Shown: positions 6,863-16,005, counted from the stretch's first letter. The stretch: DNA of 64,000 bases from Nonomuraea sp. SBT364 (GCF_001083785.1 NZ_LAVL01000013.1:29190-93189), one strand, 5' to 3'. Notes: generated by a model from the letters alone, not told the origin. Numbers and translations: made by a program.

Positions 6863-7995
6863 TGCGCGGGATCAGCCGGCGTGGGCTGTTCGTGGCCGGA
6901 GCCGCGAGCGCCGCCGCGACCGCTGTGGGCGGAAGCGCCCAGGCGTCGGCGGGTTCCGGCGTGGAGGCGTTCCACGGGGCCCACCAGGCGGGAGTGGCGA
7001 CCGTTCCGCAGGCGCACGCCGTGTTCGTGGCCTTCGACCTGCTGCCGGACACCGGCACGGAGGCGCTGACCCGGCTGCTGCCGCTGCTCACCGACGACGC
7101 GCGCCGCCTCACCCAGGGGCGGCCCGCGCTGGCCGACACCGAGCCCGAGCTCGCGGCCGGCCCGGCGCGGCTGACGGTGACGTTCGGGTTCGGGCCGGGG
7201 CTGTTCGCGGCGGCGAAGAAGGACTCGCCCGTGCGGCCGCTGCCGGCGTTCGAGACGGACAAGCTGGACAAGCGGTGGAGCGGCGGCGACCTGCTGGTGC
7301 AGATCTGCGCCGACGACAGCCTCACCGTCGCGCACGCCCTGCGGATGATCGTCAAGGACGCGCGGTCCTTCGCCGGGGTCCGGTGGACGCAGCGCGGCTT
7401 CCGCAGTGCCGCCGGAGCGCCGGGCGCCACGCAGCGCAACCTGATGGGCCAGCTCGACGGCACCGTGAACCCGACGGACCTGGACCGGGCCGTGTGGATC
7501 GACGACGGGCCCGCATGGCTGCGCGGCGGCACCACGCTGGTCCTCCGGCGCATCCGGATGAACCTGGAGACCTGGGACGCGGCCGACCGGGTGGCCAGGG
7601 AGTTCACGATCGGCCGCCGCCTGGACACCGGCGCGCCGCTGACCGGGCGGGCCGAGCGCGACGAGCCGGACTTCGACCGGCTCAACCGGCTCGGCTTCCC
7701 GGTGATCTCCGAGTACGCCCACATCAGGCGGGCTCGTACCGCCGATCCCGGCTCCCGCATCCTGCGCAGACCGTACAACTACGACGAAGGGGTCAGCGCG
7801 GACGGCAAGTCGGATTCCGGGCTGCTGTTCGCGTCGTACCAGGCGGACGTGGAGCGGCAGTTCGTCCCCGTCCAGCGACGGCTGGCGGAGGGGGACCTGC
7901 TCAACGAGTGGGTGACGACGATCGGCTCGGCCGTCTTCGCCATCCCGCCCGGCTGCACGGCCGAGGGCTGGATCGGGGACGGGTTACTGGCTTGA
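6862..7995 (+). CDS. Tat-exported DyP-type heme peroxidase
   Basis: 377 residues from ATG 6862. The N-terminus 'SRRGLFVAGAASAAA' is a twin-arginine signal. The DyP signature appears as 'GQLDGTVNP' with Asp199 (GxxDG), the proximal heme His is probably His287 in 'EYAHIR', and the distal Arg lies in 'ILRRPYNYDEG' (about 302-303). DyP enzymes use H2O2 to oxidise dyes or lignin-type substrates. In Streptomyces lividans the secreted DtpA works together with a PCu(A)C chaperone and a radical copper oxidase, so the pairing here fits a similar extracellular pathway. A strong hairpin follows the gene. Confidence 0.9.
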   Translation: MRGISRRGLFVAGAASAAATAVGGSAQASAGSGVEAFHGAHQAGVATVPQAHAVFVAFDLLPDTGTEALTRLLPLLTDDARRLTQGRPALADTEPELAAGPARLTVTFGFGPGLFAAAKKDSPVRPLPAFETDKLDKRWSGGDLLVQICADDSLTVAHALRMIVKDARSFAGVRWTQRGFRSAAGAPGATQRNLMGQLDGTVNPTDLDRAVWIDDGPAWLRGGTTLVLRRIRMNLETWDAADRVAREFTIGRRLDTGAPLTGRAERDEPDFDRLNRLGFPVISEYAHIRRARTADPGSRILRRPYNYDEGVSADGKSDSGLLFASYQADVERQFVPVQRRLAEGDLLNEWVTTIGSAVFAIPPGCTAEGWIGDGLLA

Positions 7996-8030
7996 CGTGG
8001 ACGCGCCGCCGGGCGCGGTGAAACACGGTC

Positions 8031-8067
8031 CCGGAATGTGAGGCCGGCGCGCCACCTCACATTCCGG
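8031..8067 (+). terminator. Long hairpin after the DyP operon
   Basis: CCGGAATGTGAGG (8031-8043) and CCTCACATTCCGG (8055-8067) form a perfect 13-bp stem with an 11-nt loop, without a U-tract. It ends the copper and peroxidase operon. Confidence 0.7.
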
Positions 8068-8126
8068 CGCCGTGCGTCGTCGTACCGCCGAACCTGAACG
8101 CACGGACTTCTTGAACGGAGGATGCG

Positions 8127-8555
8127 ATGACTACGGATGAGTCCGAGGTCAGGGCGCTCCTGGCCAGCCGGGTCGACGCTTGCCGCGCGAAGGACATCGA
8201 CCGGCTCATGGCGCATTACTCGCCCGACATCGTCTATTACGACGCCGTGCCCCCTCTCCAGTTCGCGGGATTCGGCGAGGTGCGCCGCAACTTCCTGCGA
8301 TGGTTCGACGGGTACGAGGGGGCCATCGGCTTGGAAACGCACGGCCTGAACATCGCGGCGAACGACGGCCTCGCGTTCGCGCACATGCTTCACCTGGACT
8401 CCGGCAAGCGCAAGAACGGGCTCGACCTCGCGATGTGGGTACGGTCGACCGTGTGCTGCCGGCGATCGAACGGCATCTGGTCGATCACGCACGAGCATGT
8501 TTCCATGCCGATCGATCCGGAAAACCTGCGAGCCTGGTTCCCACCGGAGACCTGA
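8127..8555 (+). CDS. SnoaL-like / NTF2-fold protein
   Basis: 142 residues with the typical layout of a small ketosteroid-isomerase-like fold: 'EVRALLASRVDACRAKDIDRLMAHYSPDIVYYDAVPP' (helices and first strand), 'RRNFLRWFDGYEG', then strands ending 'GIWSITHEHVSMPID'. Such stand-alone proteins bind or isomerise small hydrophobic molecules, and many have no known substrate. ATG 8127 follows GGAGG at a normal distance. It lies alone after the DyP terminator. The C-terminal His-rich strand is family-typical. Confidence 0.8.
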   Translation: MTTDESEVRALLASRVDACRAKDIDRLMAHYSPDIVYYDAVPPLQFAGFGEVRRNFLRWFDGYEGAIGLETHGLNIAANDGLAFAHMLHLDSGKRKNGLDLAMWVRSTVCCRRSNGIWSITHEHVSMPIDPENLRAWFPPET

Positions 8556-8586
8556 TCGCGCGGACACCGATCCGGTCGAGGGCGCC

Positions 8587-8733
8587 GTGGCCGGCTCGTA
8601 CCTGTATCCCGGGTTCGACCAGGGCGCGGCGGTCAGGGATGACCCTGAACCGGCCCAGGAGTGGCTGCCCGGGAAGAGCGTCGCCGACTTCCGGCGGGCG
8701 ATCCCCGGCTGGCCGAACTGGTCGAGCGGTTGA
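8587..8733 (+). pseudogene. Possible gene fragment
   Basis: From GTG 8587 a 48-residue frame reads 'VAGSYLYPGFDQGAAVRDDP...' and ends 'RRAIPGWPNWSSG'. The composition looks like protein and not like shadow coding, but no start signal is visible and the frame is too short to place. It may be the tail of a deleted gene. I cannot name the family. Confidence 0.25.
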
Positions 8734-8787
8734 AACAGGCGGCCCGGGCGAAGCGATGACCGCCTGCCCGGGGCCGCCCTCGGACGG

Positions 8788-9990
8788 TCACGGCGTGGCC
8801 AGCGCCTCGGTGGGCGACAGCCGGGAGGCGCGGATCGCCGGGTAGAGCCCCGCCACCGCCCCGATCAGCAGCGTCGCGGCGAGCCCGCCCGCCGTCGCCT
8901 CCGCCGGGATGATCGTCGGCCATCCCTTGTAGACCGCGTAGCCCGTCGTGACGACCGCGCCGATGCACACGCCGCCCGCCCCGCCCATGGCCGACAGCAG
9001 CAGCGACTCCGCCAGGAACTGCGTACGGATCTGCCCCCGCGTGGCCCCCAGCGAGCGGCGCAGCCCGATCTCGGAGCGCCGCTCCAGCACCGAGATGACC
9101 ATGGTGTTGGCCACCCCCACCCCGCCGACGATCAGCGCGACCGCGCCGACCCCCAGGAGCAGGCCGGTGAACGCCTGTTCGGTGGCCTGCTTGGCGGCCA
9201 GGGCGTCCGAGGGCCGGGAGATGTCGACCTCGTTGGACGCCTCCGGGTTCGCGGTGCCCGCCAGAACCGACCGTACGGCCTCCATCCGGGTCTCGTCGGC
9301 GCGCGTGTAGAGGGTGGTCGGGTGGCCGTCGTAGTCGAGCACGTCCTCGGCGATGGGCCAGCCGACCAGGGCGCCGGTGTCGAGGTCGGAGGCGAGCGCG
9401 ACCGGTTCCAGGATGCCGACGACGGTGAAGCGCTCGCCGCCGATGACCACCTGGGCGTCGGGGCCGGCGGCGCTCACGCCGAGCCGCTCGGCCGTGGTGG
9501 CTCCGAGCACCACGGCCGGGTAGGTCTGCGTGGCGGCGTTGAGCCAGGTGCCGCTGCGCAGGGTGGCGCCGAGCACCTCGGGCAGGTCGAGGCGGACGGC
9601 GTAGGTGGTGAGGCCGCCGGTCTGGGCGGCGGCTATCTGCTCGGACCGGTAGACCTTGGCCTGGGGGATCTCGCCGATCGCGGAGACCGCCTGGACGGGG
9701 CCGATGCGTTCGATCATCGCCTCGGCGTCCACCGGCATCTTGGCCTCCTCCCCCAAGATCGTCTGCCCGGACGAAACGGTGAGCAGGTTGGTGCCGAGCG
9801 CCGAGAGCTGGCGGTCCAGTTCGGCGCCTGACGAGGAGGAGATGCCGACCACGCCGATCATCGCCGCGATGCCGATGGCGATGCCGAGCGCCGACAGGAA
9901 GGCCCGCATGGGGCGGGTGCGCAGGCCGACCGCGCCGACCCGCATCACGTCGCGGGGGCGCATCCTGGCCGCCGCCAGCGGAGCGGTCAT
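8788..9990 (-). CDS. MacB/FtsX-type ABC transporter permease
   Basis: 400 residues: one span near the N-terminus (about 28-50, '[18 protein letters not shown]'), a large extracytoplasmic MacB periplasmic-core-like domain (about 60-265), then three spans in the FtsX domain ('[24 protein letters not shown]', a middle pair, and a last one with '[24 protein letters not shown]'). '[13 protein letters not shown]' is the conserved coupling segment. This is the membrane part of a tripartite-like export or mechanotransmission system with the ATPase (TGATG overlap), adaptor and lipoprotein upstream. Substrate unknown; antimicrobial peptides or drugs are common for this class. Confidence 0.88.
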   Translation of the reverse strand: MTAPLAAARMRPRDVMRVGAVGLRTRPMRAFLSALGIAIGIAAMIGVVGISSSSGAELDRQLSALGTNLLTVSSGQTILGEEAKMPVDAEAMIERIGPVQAVSAIGEIPQAKVYRSEQIAAAQTGGLTTYAVRLDLPEVLGATLRSGTWLNAATQTYPAVVLGATTAERLGVSAAGPDAQVVIGGERFTVVGILEPVALASDLDTGALVGWPIAEDVLDYDGHPTTLYTRADETRMEAVRSVLAGTANPEASNEVDISRPSDALAAKQATEQAFTGLLLGVGAVALIVGGVGVANTMVISVLERRSEIGLRRSLGATRGQIRTQFLAESLLLSAMGGAGGVCIGAVVTTGYAVYKGWPTIIPAEATAGGLAATLLIGAVAGLYPAIRASRLSPTEALATP

Positions 9991-10670
9991 CAGGCCACCC
10001 CTGTGAGGGCGGCGGAGTCGGCGACGATGCGGCCGTCGCGCATGCGTACCTGGCGGGGCAGGCTGCCGGCGATCTCCCTGTCATGGGTGATGATCACGAT
10101 GGTGGTGCCGGAGCCGTGCAGGTCGTGCAGCAGCTCCATCACCCCGGCCCCGGAGACCGAGTCGAGCGCGCCGGTCGGCTCGTCGGCGAGCACCAGCGGG
10201 GGATCGCCGGCCACCGCACGGGCGATGGCGACGCGCTGCCGTTCGCCGCCGGACAGCTCGTGCGGCTCGTGGTCGATGCGGTGGCCGAGGCCCACCCGGT
10301 CCAGTGCGGCCCGGGCGCGGCGGCGGCGTTCGGACAGCGGCAGGCCGCTGTAGAGGAGGCCGTCGGCGACGTTGTCCAGCGCGGAGACCTTGGCGGCCAG
10401 GTGGAAGTGCTGGAAGACGAAGCCGATCCGGGTGCCCCGCAGCGCGGAGAGCTGGTTGTCCGACAGCTTGGACACGTCGTACCCGTCGATGCGCACGGTC
10501 CCGCCGGAAGGCCGGTCGAGCGTGCCGATGGTGTTGAGCATCGTGGACTTGCCGGAGCCGGACGGGCCGACGATGGCGACGAGTTCGCCGCGCCGGATCT
10601 CCAGCGAGACGGACGCCAGCGCGGTGACCCCGCCGGGGTAGGACTTGCTCACGTCGGTCAGGGAGATCAT
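9990..10670 (-). CDS. MacB/LolD-type ABC transporter ATP-binding protein
   Basis: 226 residues. Walker A 'GPSGSGKST' (about 36-44), Q-loop 'FVFQHFHL', signature '[15 protein letters not shown]', Walker B '[14 protein letters not shown]', switch His in 'IITHD'. The pattern and length match the LolD/MacB ATPase group. ATG 10670 overlaps the adaptor stop by 4 bp (ATGA), and its own stop overlaps the permease start, so the three are made together. It energises the adjacent FtsX-type permease from the cytoplasmic side. Confidence 0.92.
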   Translation of the reverse strand: MISLTDVSKSYPGGVTALASVSLEIRRGELVAIVGPSGSGKSTMLNTIGTLDRPSGGTVRIDGYDVSKLSDNQLSALRGTRIGFVFQHFHLAAKVSALDNVADGLLYSGLPLSERRRRARAALDRVGLGHRIDHEPHELSGGERQRVAIARAVAGDPPLVLADEPTGALDSVSGAGVMELLHDLHGSGTTIVIITHDREIAGSLPRQVRMRDGRIVADSAALTGVA

Positions 10671-11794
10671 GAGGCCGCCGTCCCCACGGTCATGCCCTCG
10701 GCCAGGCCCTCGCCCTCGATCTCCACGCGGCCCCCGGAGAACAGCCCCGTCTTGACGGCGACGTACCGGGTGGTGGTGCCCTCGACGACCTCGACGCCGA
10801 AGCCGCCCTCGCGCAGGGCCACGAGTGAGGCGATCGGCACAGTGAGCACGTCCTCGCGCTTGTCGGCGGTGAAGGTGACGTCCACGGCGGCGTTGTCGAG
10901 GCCGTTGGCCTTCTTCCTGTCCTTGGCGTCGAGGGCGACGAGCGCTTCGATCTTGGTTTCCGGCTCCTCGTTGCCCTCCCCCGGCACGATGATGGTGGCG
11001 ACCTCGGTGACCTTGCCGCGCGCGGTCCTGTCGTCGGGCAGCGTGACGGAGACCTTGCTCTTCTCCTTGGCCAGCCGCTGGTCCTCGGCGTCGAGCCGGA
11101 CGGTGACGACCTTGGTGGTGCCGGTGTACGACAGCACCTTCTGGCCGGGCGAGGTGGGCTGGCCCACCTGGGCGTCCAGCGTGTCCACGCGCACCTTGCC
11201 GTCGGCGAACACGACCCGGCCGAGCTCGACCACGCCGGTCTCCTCCAGGCCGCGGTCCTCCTGCCATTCCATGACGGCCACGGCGGTGGCGTAGGTGTAC
11301 TCGTCGTCGACGGTGAAGCCGTCGTAGCCGAGCTTGCTGAGGTTGCGTTCCAGGTTCTCCACGTCGCGGCCCTCGACGCCGTCCTTGAGGTCCCGGTACG
11401 CGGGGGTCGAGCCGTACATGAGCACCACCGGGTCGTTGTCGACCCGGTAGAGCGATCTGCCACGGGTGATCGTGTCACCGCTGTCCGGCAACCAGGTGAT
11501 GGTGCCGGGCTTGCGGTTCACCGCGGTGGTCGCCGGGCCGTAGCCGAGCTCGCCGTCGGCCTCCAGCGTGTCCTCCAGCGTCTCCTTGGCGATCTGGACG
11601 GTGGCCGGCGGCAGCGCGGCGGCGCTCGCCGGCTCGCCGGTGCGGTCGAGCATGCGTACGGTCACCGCCGCCGCGCCGGCGAGGGCCACCGCGACGAGCA
11701 GCCCGGCGATCTTCCTGCCACGGCCACGGCGCCGGCGCGGGCGGTCGGACCCGAGGTCCTGGCCCGCCTTGTCGTCGAGGGTGGCCGAGCCCAT
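10667..11794 (-). CDS. HlyD-type adaptor with peptidoglycan-binding domain
   Basis: 375 residues from ATG 11794: a basic cytoplasmic start ('RPRRRRGRGRK'), one membrane span (about 27-46), a barrel-sandwich part, an inserted peptidoglycan-binding domain ('DGVEGRDVENLERNLSKLGYDGF...YATAVAVMEWQEDRGL', about 125-180), then beta-barrel repeats to the end. This architecture is usual for actinobacterial adaptors that couple a MacB-type transporter to the cell wall. It overlaps the lipoprotein stop by TGATG and the ATPase start by ATGA. Confidence 0.88.
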   Translation of the reverse strand: MGSATLDDKAGQDLGSDRPRRRRGRGRKIAGLLVAVALAGAAAVTVRMLDRTGEPASAAALPPATVQIAKETLEDTLEADGELGYGPATTAVNRKPGTITWLPDSGDTITRGRSLYRVDNDPVVLMYGSTPAYRDLKDGVEGRDVENLERNLSKLGYDGFTVDDEYTYATAVAVMEWQEDRGLEETGVVELGRVVFADGKVRVDTLDAQVGQPTSPGQKVLSYTGTTKVVTVRLDAEDQRLAKEKSKVSVTLPDDRTARGKVTEVATIIVPGEGNEEPETKIEALVALDAKDRKKANGLDNAAVDVTFTADKREDVLTVPIASLVALREGGFGVEVVEGTTTRYVAVKTGLFSGGRVEIEGEGLAEGMTVGTAAS

Positions 11795-12285
11795 CAAGAA
11801 CCTCCCATGGTGCTGTCCATCTGGCAGGTCTTCTGCGCGGCCGCGAAGTCGGGGTCGTCGCCGACTTCCTTGGTCATCCGGAGCATGCCGCCGTCGGGGT
11901 CGGGGAACTGCTCGACGCCGTTCTCGCGCATGCACTGGGCGAGCTTGCGGAGCTTCTCGCCGTTCTGCGGGTTGCCGGGGCCGCCCATGCCGCCCTTCGG
12001 CCGGAGGGCGTCGCACGCCTTCTGGGCCTTGTCCATCGCGTCCTTGTTGCCCGGTCCCATCGTCATCTTGACGCCCTGGCCGGGCTTGGGGTCCTCGATG
12101 TCGACGCCGTTCTCGCGCATGCACTGCGCCCATTTCACGCCCTGCGCCTGCGGGTCGAGGCTGGGCTGGGCGCTGCTGGCGGACTGCCCGCCCGTGACGG
12201 AGGCGACGCCGGTGCCGGTCTCGGCTCCGGCGCCGCACGCTGCGAGGCTCAGTACCAGCACGGCTGTCACGCCTAGGATTCGCAT
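11794..12285 (-). CDS. Lipoprotein with a duplicated CMRENG motif
   Basis: 163 residues with lipobox 'SLAAC' (Cys17) after a clear signal peptide. The mature part carries two copies of 'AQCMRENGV' (about residues 53 and 116), each followed by an acidic 'D-P' stretch and later one more Cys, suggesting two disulfide-bonded repeats. Such proteins accompany MacB-type operons in actinobacteria, but their role is unknown. ATG 12285 is preceded by AAGGAGGAGA, a near-perfect Shine-Dalgarno. It is the first gene of the export operon and diverges from the OmpR-type regulator. Confidence 0.8.
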   Translation of the reverse strand: MRILGVTAVLVLSLAACGAGAETGTGVASVTGGQSASSAQPSLDPQAQGVKWAQCMRENGVDIEDPKPGQGVKMTMGPGNKDAMDKAQKACDALRPKGGMGGPGNPQNGEKLRKLAQCMRENGVEQFPDPDGGMLRMTKEVGDDPDFAAAQKTCQMDSTMGGS

Positions 12286-12350
12286 CCGGGTTCTCCTCCT
12301 TCTGCGGCCGGTCCGATGCCGGCCGTCGAGAGGCAAGAGAACAGGCTGGG

Positions 12351-12368
12351 CTGTTTCTCCGCTGTTTC
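12351..12368. promoter_or_regulatory. Tandem repeat, likely OmpR-family binding site
   Basis: CTGTTTC occurs at 12351-12357 and 12362-12368, an 11-bp period, in the gap between the export operon and the response-regulator gene. OmpR/PhoP-class regulators bind direct repeats one helical turn apart. A related GTAAACA follows at 12387-12393. Confidence 0.5.
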
Positions 12369-12431
12369 CATCGGCGCTAACAGGAAGTAAACAACCCATC
12401 CGTCACCATCGTCCCAGGTCAACTGAAGGGC

Positions 12432-13094
12432 ATGAGCATGCGCGTGCTGGTGGTGGAGGACGAGCGGATGCTCGCCGACGCGATCGCCGAATGGCTGCGG
12501 GACGAGACGCACGCCGTCGACACCGCGCACGACGGCGAGGCGGCGCTGGAACGGATCGCGGTCAACGACTATGACGTGGTCATCCTGGACCGGGACCTGC
12601 CGATCGTGCACGGCGACGACGTGTGCCGGGAGCTGGTGGCCTCCGATTCGACGGCGCGGGTGCTGATGCTCACCGCGGCCGGGGAGATCGGCGACCGGGT
12701 GACGGGGCTGTCGCTGGGCGCCGACGACTACCTGGCCAAGCCGTTCGCGTTCGTGGAGCTGGCCGCTCGCGTGCACGCGCTGGGCCGCCGGGCGCGGCCG
12801 GCCGCGCCGCCGGTGCTGCGGCGGGCCGGGCTCACGCTCGACCCGGCCCGCCGGGAGGTCTACCGCAATGACCGGTACGTCCCGCTGTCGAACAAGGAGT
12901 TCGCGGTGCTGGCCGAGCTGCTGCGGGCCGACGGTGCGGTGGTCTCCACCGAGCAACTGCTGGAGAAGGCATGGGACGAGCACGCCGACCCGTTCACGGG
13001 CGTGGTGCGGCTGACGATTCTCAAGCTGCGCCGCAAGCTCGGCGACCCGCCGGTCGTGGAGACCGTGCAGGGCGCGGGGTATCGCATCTCATGA
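12432..13094 (+). CDS. OmpR-family response regulator
   Basis: 220 residues: receiver domain with acidic pocket 'VVEDE', phosphoacceptor Asp53 in 'VVILDRDLP', Thr in 'LMLTA' and Lys in 'DDYLAKPF', then a winged-helix domain ('LTLDPARREVYRNDRYVPLSNKEFAVLAELL' to 'GAGYRIS'). The stop overlaps the kinase start (ATGA). It diverges from the MacB-type export operon, which it most likely controls through the tandem repeats in the shared promoter region. Confidence 0.93.
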   Translation: MSMRVLVVEDERMLADAIAEWLRDETHAVDTAHDGEAALERIAVNDYDVVILDRDLPIVHGDDVCRELVASDSTARVLMLTAAGEIGDRVTGLSLGADDYLAKPFAFVELAARVHALGRRARPAAPPVLRRAGLTLDPARREVYRNDRYVPLSNKEFAVLAELLRADGAVVSTEQLLEKAWDEHADPFTGVVRLTILKLRRKLGDPPVVETVQGAGYRIS

Positions 13095-14299
13095 GGCCGA
13101 TCTCGCTGCGGGTCCGGCTCACGGTCGTGTACGGCGCGCTCTTCCTGCTGGCCGGGCTGGTGCTGCTCGGCGTCACGTACCTGCTGTTCAACCAGGAGGT
13201 GACGCGGATCTTCGAGAACAAGTACGGCGATCCGGACGGCGGGGACGGGAGGAACCGGAGGTTCCTCAGCATCATGCTCGACGGGGTGCCGCTCAGCCCG
13301 GAGGCGTCGCTGGCGCTGATCCGGCAGCAGGAGGAGGAGCTGCGCAGCGCGGCGCTCACCTCGCTGATCGTGCAGGGTGTGATCGCGCTCGCCGTGGTGG
13401 GCGCCCTGGCGTTCGGGCTGGGCTGGCTGGTGGCCGGCCGGGTGCTGGCCCCGCTGCACCGGGTGACCGCGACCGCGCGGCGGATCGCCGCCGCGCCGAT
13501 CGCCGACCGGGGCCTGGCCGCGCGGATCGCCCTGGAGGGCCCGCTGGACGAGGTCAAGGAGCTGGCCGACACGTTCGACACGATGGTGGAGCGGCTCGCC
13601 CACTCCTTCGACGGCCAGCGCAGGTTCGTCGCCAACGCCTCGCACGAGCTGCGCACCCCGCTCACGCTCAACCGGGCGCTGGTGGAGCTGGCCATGCATC
13701 GGCGTACGGCCTCCACGGACGTCAAGCAGCTGGGCGAGAGCCTGCTGGAGATCAACGCCAGGCACGAACGGCTCATCTCGGGGCTGCTGCTGCTGGCCCG
13801 CGCCGAGCACGAGATCGCCGACCGCTCCCAGGTGGACCTGGCCGACGTCGTCACGCACGTGGTCGGGCAGACGGCGCCGGAGGCCGAGCAGGAGAAGGTG
13901 ACCGTGCACGAGGAGGCGTTCCCGGCGCCCACCAGCGGCGACGCGCTGCTTCTCGAACGCCTGGTGATGAACCTGGTGGAGAACGGCATCCGGCACAACA
14001 CGCACGACGGCACCGGCTGGGTCCGGGTGTCGAGCCGGACCGCCGCGGGCGGACAGGTCACGGTGACCGTCACCAACACCGGGCCCGCCGTCCCGCCGTA
14101 CGACATCCCGGAGCTGTTCAAGCCGTTCCGCAAGCTCGGCGGGGACCGGCTGGTCACCGGGAAGAGCGCCGGGCTGGGCCTGTCGATCGTCCGGTCGGTG
14201 GCGCGCGCGCACGGCGGCGACGTGGTGGCGCGCCCGCGCGAGGGCGGCGGGCTGATCGTGACGGCGATGCTGCCGAGGGCGACGACCTGGAACCCATGA
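13091..14299 (+). CDS. Sensor histidine kinase (HAMP, HisKA, HATPase)
   Basis: 402 residues. Span 1 at about 11-33, a short extracytoplasmic loop rich in charged residues (about 34-90), span 2 at about 92-117, HAMP, then HisKA with phosphorylated His185 in 'ANASHELRTPL' and an HATPase domain ('NLVENGIRHN', 'GLGLSIVRSVARAHGG'). It partners the preceding OmpR-type regulator, with which it overlaps by 4 bp. The small sensor loop suggests intramembrane or envelope-stress sensing, common for kinases beside peptide exporters. Confidence 0.92.
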   Translation: MRPISLRVRLTVVYGALFLLAGLVLLGVTYLLFNQEVTRIFENKYGDPDGGDGRNRRFLSIMLDGVPLSPEASLALIRQQEEELRSAALTSLIVQGVIALAVVGALAFGLGWLVAGRVLAPLHRVTATARRIAAAPIADRGLAARIALEGPLDEVKELADTFDTMVERLAHSFDGQRRFVANASHELRTPLTLNRALVELAMHRRTASTDVKQLGESLLEINARHERLISGLLLLARAEHEIADRSQVDLADVVTHVVGQTAPEAEQEKVTVHEEAFPAPTSGDALLLERLVMNLVENGIRHNTHDGTGWVRVSSRTAAGGQVTVTVTNTGPAVPPYDIPELFKPFRKLGGDRLVTGKSAGLGLSIVRSVARAHGGDVVARPREGGGLIVTAMLPRATTWNP

Positions 14300-14328
14300 C
14301 AGGTGTCACGCGCAGGTCGTGACAGGTG
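14297..14328 (+). promoter_or_regulatory. TGACAGGTG repeats upstream of the ABC exporter
   Basis: TGACAGGTGTCA at 14297-14308 is a near palindrome (TGACA/TGTCA) whose first three bases are the kinase stop. TGACAGGTG recurs at 14320-14328, 23 bp on. The pair lies about 40-70 bp upstream of the ABC ATPase start and resembles two-site binding by NarL-type regulators. The DesR-like protein encoded at 17097 is the obvious candidate. Confidence 0.45.
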
Positions 14329-14367
14329 AGCGAGGCGTCGCCGGGGATCCGCTCCCACAATGACGTC

Positions 14368-15273
14368 ATGCTGACGGATGCGGACGCCGGCGCGGCGGTG
14401 AGCCTGCGCGGGCTGCACAAGACGTTCGGCCAGGTGCGCGCGGTGGACGGGGTGGACCTGCTCATCGCCCCGGGTGAGGTGGTGGCGCTGCTCGGCCCCA
14501 ACGGCGCGGGCAAGACGACCTCGATGGAGATGCTCCTCGGGCTCACCACGCCCGACCGGGGCGAGGTGCGCCTGTTCGGCCGCACCTCGGCCAGGGCCAC
14601 CGCCGAGGGCCTGGTGGGCGCGATGCTGCAGTCGGGCGGGTTCCTCAACGAGATGACCGGGCGGGAGATCGTCCAGGTCATGGCCGCGCAGTACCCCGAG
14701 CCGCTGCGTGTGCGGGACGCGCTGGAGCGGGCCGGGATCGCCGGGCACGCCGGACTCAGGTACGGCGGGATGTCGGGCGGGCAGAAGCAGCGCGTCCGGT
14801 TCGCCGCCGCGCTCGTGTGCGACCCGGACCTGCTGGTGCTGGACGAGCCGACCGTGGCCATGGACGTGCAGGGACGCCGCGACTTCTGGGACGCCATGCG
14901 CGCCTACACCGACGGCGGCAGGACCGTGCTGTTCGCCACCCACTATCTGGCCGAGGCGCAGGACTTCGCCGACCGGGTGGTGCTGATGCGGGCCGGCCGG
15001 GTGATCGCCGACGGCTCGGTGGCCGAGGTGACGTCGCGGGTCGACGGCCGGACGATCAGCGCGGCCGTCCCCGGCGCCGACGTGGCGAAGCTGCGCGAGC
15101 TGCCCGGCGTCGGCCTGGTGGAGCGGCGCGACGAGCTGGTGACGCTGCACTGCCTGGACTCCGACTCCGCGCTGCGTGCCCTGCTGTCCGCGTTCCCTCA
15201 GGCCAGGGACGTCTCGGTGACGGCCATGTCGCTGGAGGCCGCGTTCGTGGCCCTGACCAGTGGAAAGGTGTGA
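14368..15273 (+). CDS. ABC-2 exporter ATP-binding protein (DrrA type)
   Basis: 301 residues from ATG 14368: Walker A 'GPNGAGKTT', Q-loop 'MLQSGGF', signature 'MSGGQKQRVRFAAAL', Walker B 'LLVLDEPTVAMD', switch 'FATHYL'. A C-terminal domain of about 80 residues follows, as in DrrA-type drug exporters. A -10-like CACAAT ends 6 nt before this ATG, so the mRNA may be leaderless. It pairs with the permease 3 bp downstream and with a DesK/DesR two-component pair, a common actinobacterial set. Confidence 0.9.
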   Translation: MLTDADAGAAVSLRGLHKTFGQVRAVDGVDLLIAPGEVVALLGPNGAGKTTSMEMLLGLTTPDRGEVRLFGRTSARATAEGLVGAMLQSGGFLNEMTGREIVQVMAAQYPEPLRVRDALERAGIAGHAGLRYGGMSGGQKQRVRFAAALVCDPDLLVLDEPTVAMDVQGRRDFWDAMRAYTDGGRTVLFATHYLAEAQDFADRVVLMRAGRVIADGSVAEVTSRVDGRTISAAVPGADVAKLRELPGVGLVERRDELVTLHCLDSDSALRALLSAFPQARDVSVTAMSLEAAFVALTSGKV

Positions 15274-15276
15274 GTC

Positions 15277-16005
15277 ATGGGTGCGCTCATCGTGACGGAG
15301 CTCAAGCTGCTCAGCCGGTCGATGGAGTTCCTGGCGATCGCGGTGCTGTTCCCCGCCGTGTTCTTCCTGATCATGTCGGAGGTGTTCGGCGGCCTGGACG
15401 CCGGGCGGCTGGACATGGTCACGTACATGATGATCAGCATGGTCGCGTTCGGCGCGATCTCCGGCGCGATCAGCGTCGGGCAGCGGGTCGCCCCCGAACG
15501 GCAGGCCGGCTGGAACCGGCAGCTCCGCCTCACGCCGCTGCCCGGCTGGTCGTACGTGGCGAGCAAGGTCGTGGTGTCGCTGGTCGTCGTGCTGCCCGCG
15601 GTGGTGCTGATCCTGGCCGCCGGGTTCCTGGTCAAGGGCGTGCGGCTGACGATCGCGCAGTGGGTGCTGGTGCTGGTCGCGGCCTGGCTCGGGTCGCTGC
15701 CGTTCGGCGTGCTGGGGCTGCTCATCGGGCTGGCCGTCAAGTCGGACGCGGTCGGCGCTGTGTACGTGGCGGCGTTCCTCATGCTGGCGCTGTTCGGCGG
15801 GCTGTGGGTGCCGGTGGAGGCGCTGCCGGACTTCATGGTGGCCTTCGCGCACGCGCTGCCCAGCTTCTGGCTGGCCGAACAGGCCAGGAACCTGGCCGTG
15901 GGCGGGGTGCCCGACCTGCTCGGCGTGCTCGTGTCGGCTGCCTGGTTCCTGGTGGCGGGGGCGCTGGTGGTCATGCTCTACAAGCGGGACACCGCCCGCG
16001 TCTAG
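15277..16005 (+). CDS. ABC-2 type transporter permease
   Basis: 242 residues, six predicted spans (about 20-42, 50-72, 98-122, 135-158, 163-183, 212-234). 'GQRVAPERQAGWNRQLRLTPLPGW' between spans 2 and 3 is the typical ABC-2 coupling segment. It is made with the ATPase gene just upstream and probably exports a hydrophobic compound or modifies membrane composition. The substrate is not evident. Confidence 0.88.
   Translation: MGALIVTELKLLSRSMEFLAIAVLFPAVFFLIMSEVFGGLDAGRLDMVTYMMISMVAFGAISGAISVGQRVAPERQAGWNRQLRLTPLPGWSYVASKVVVSLVVVLPAVVLILAAGFLVKGVRLTIAQWVLVLVAAWLGSLPFGVLGLLIGLAVKSDAVGAVYVAAFLMLALFGGLWVPVEALPDFMVAFAHALPSFWLAEQARNLAVGGVPDLLGVLVSAAWFLVAGALVVMLYKRDTARV

Noticed and set aside
7779..8567. 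Minus-strand frame opposite the SnoaL-like gene
   Set aside because: The plus frame has a Shine-Dalgarno and NTF2-fold pattern; the minus frame is a shadow.
13021..15852. A 943-codon minus-strand open frame
   Set aside because: It is antisense to the histidine kinase and ABC genes, which carry complete family motifs; the minus frame is low-complexity His/Gln/Arg.
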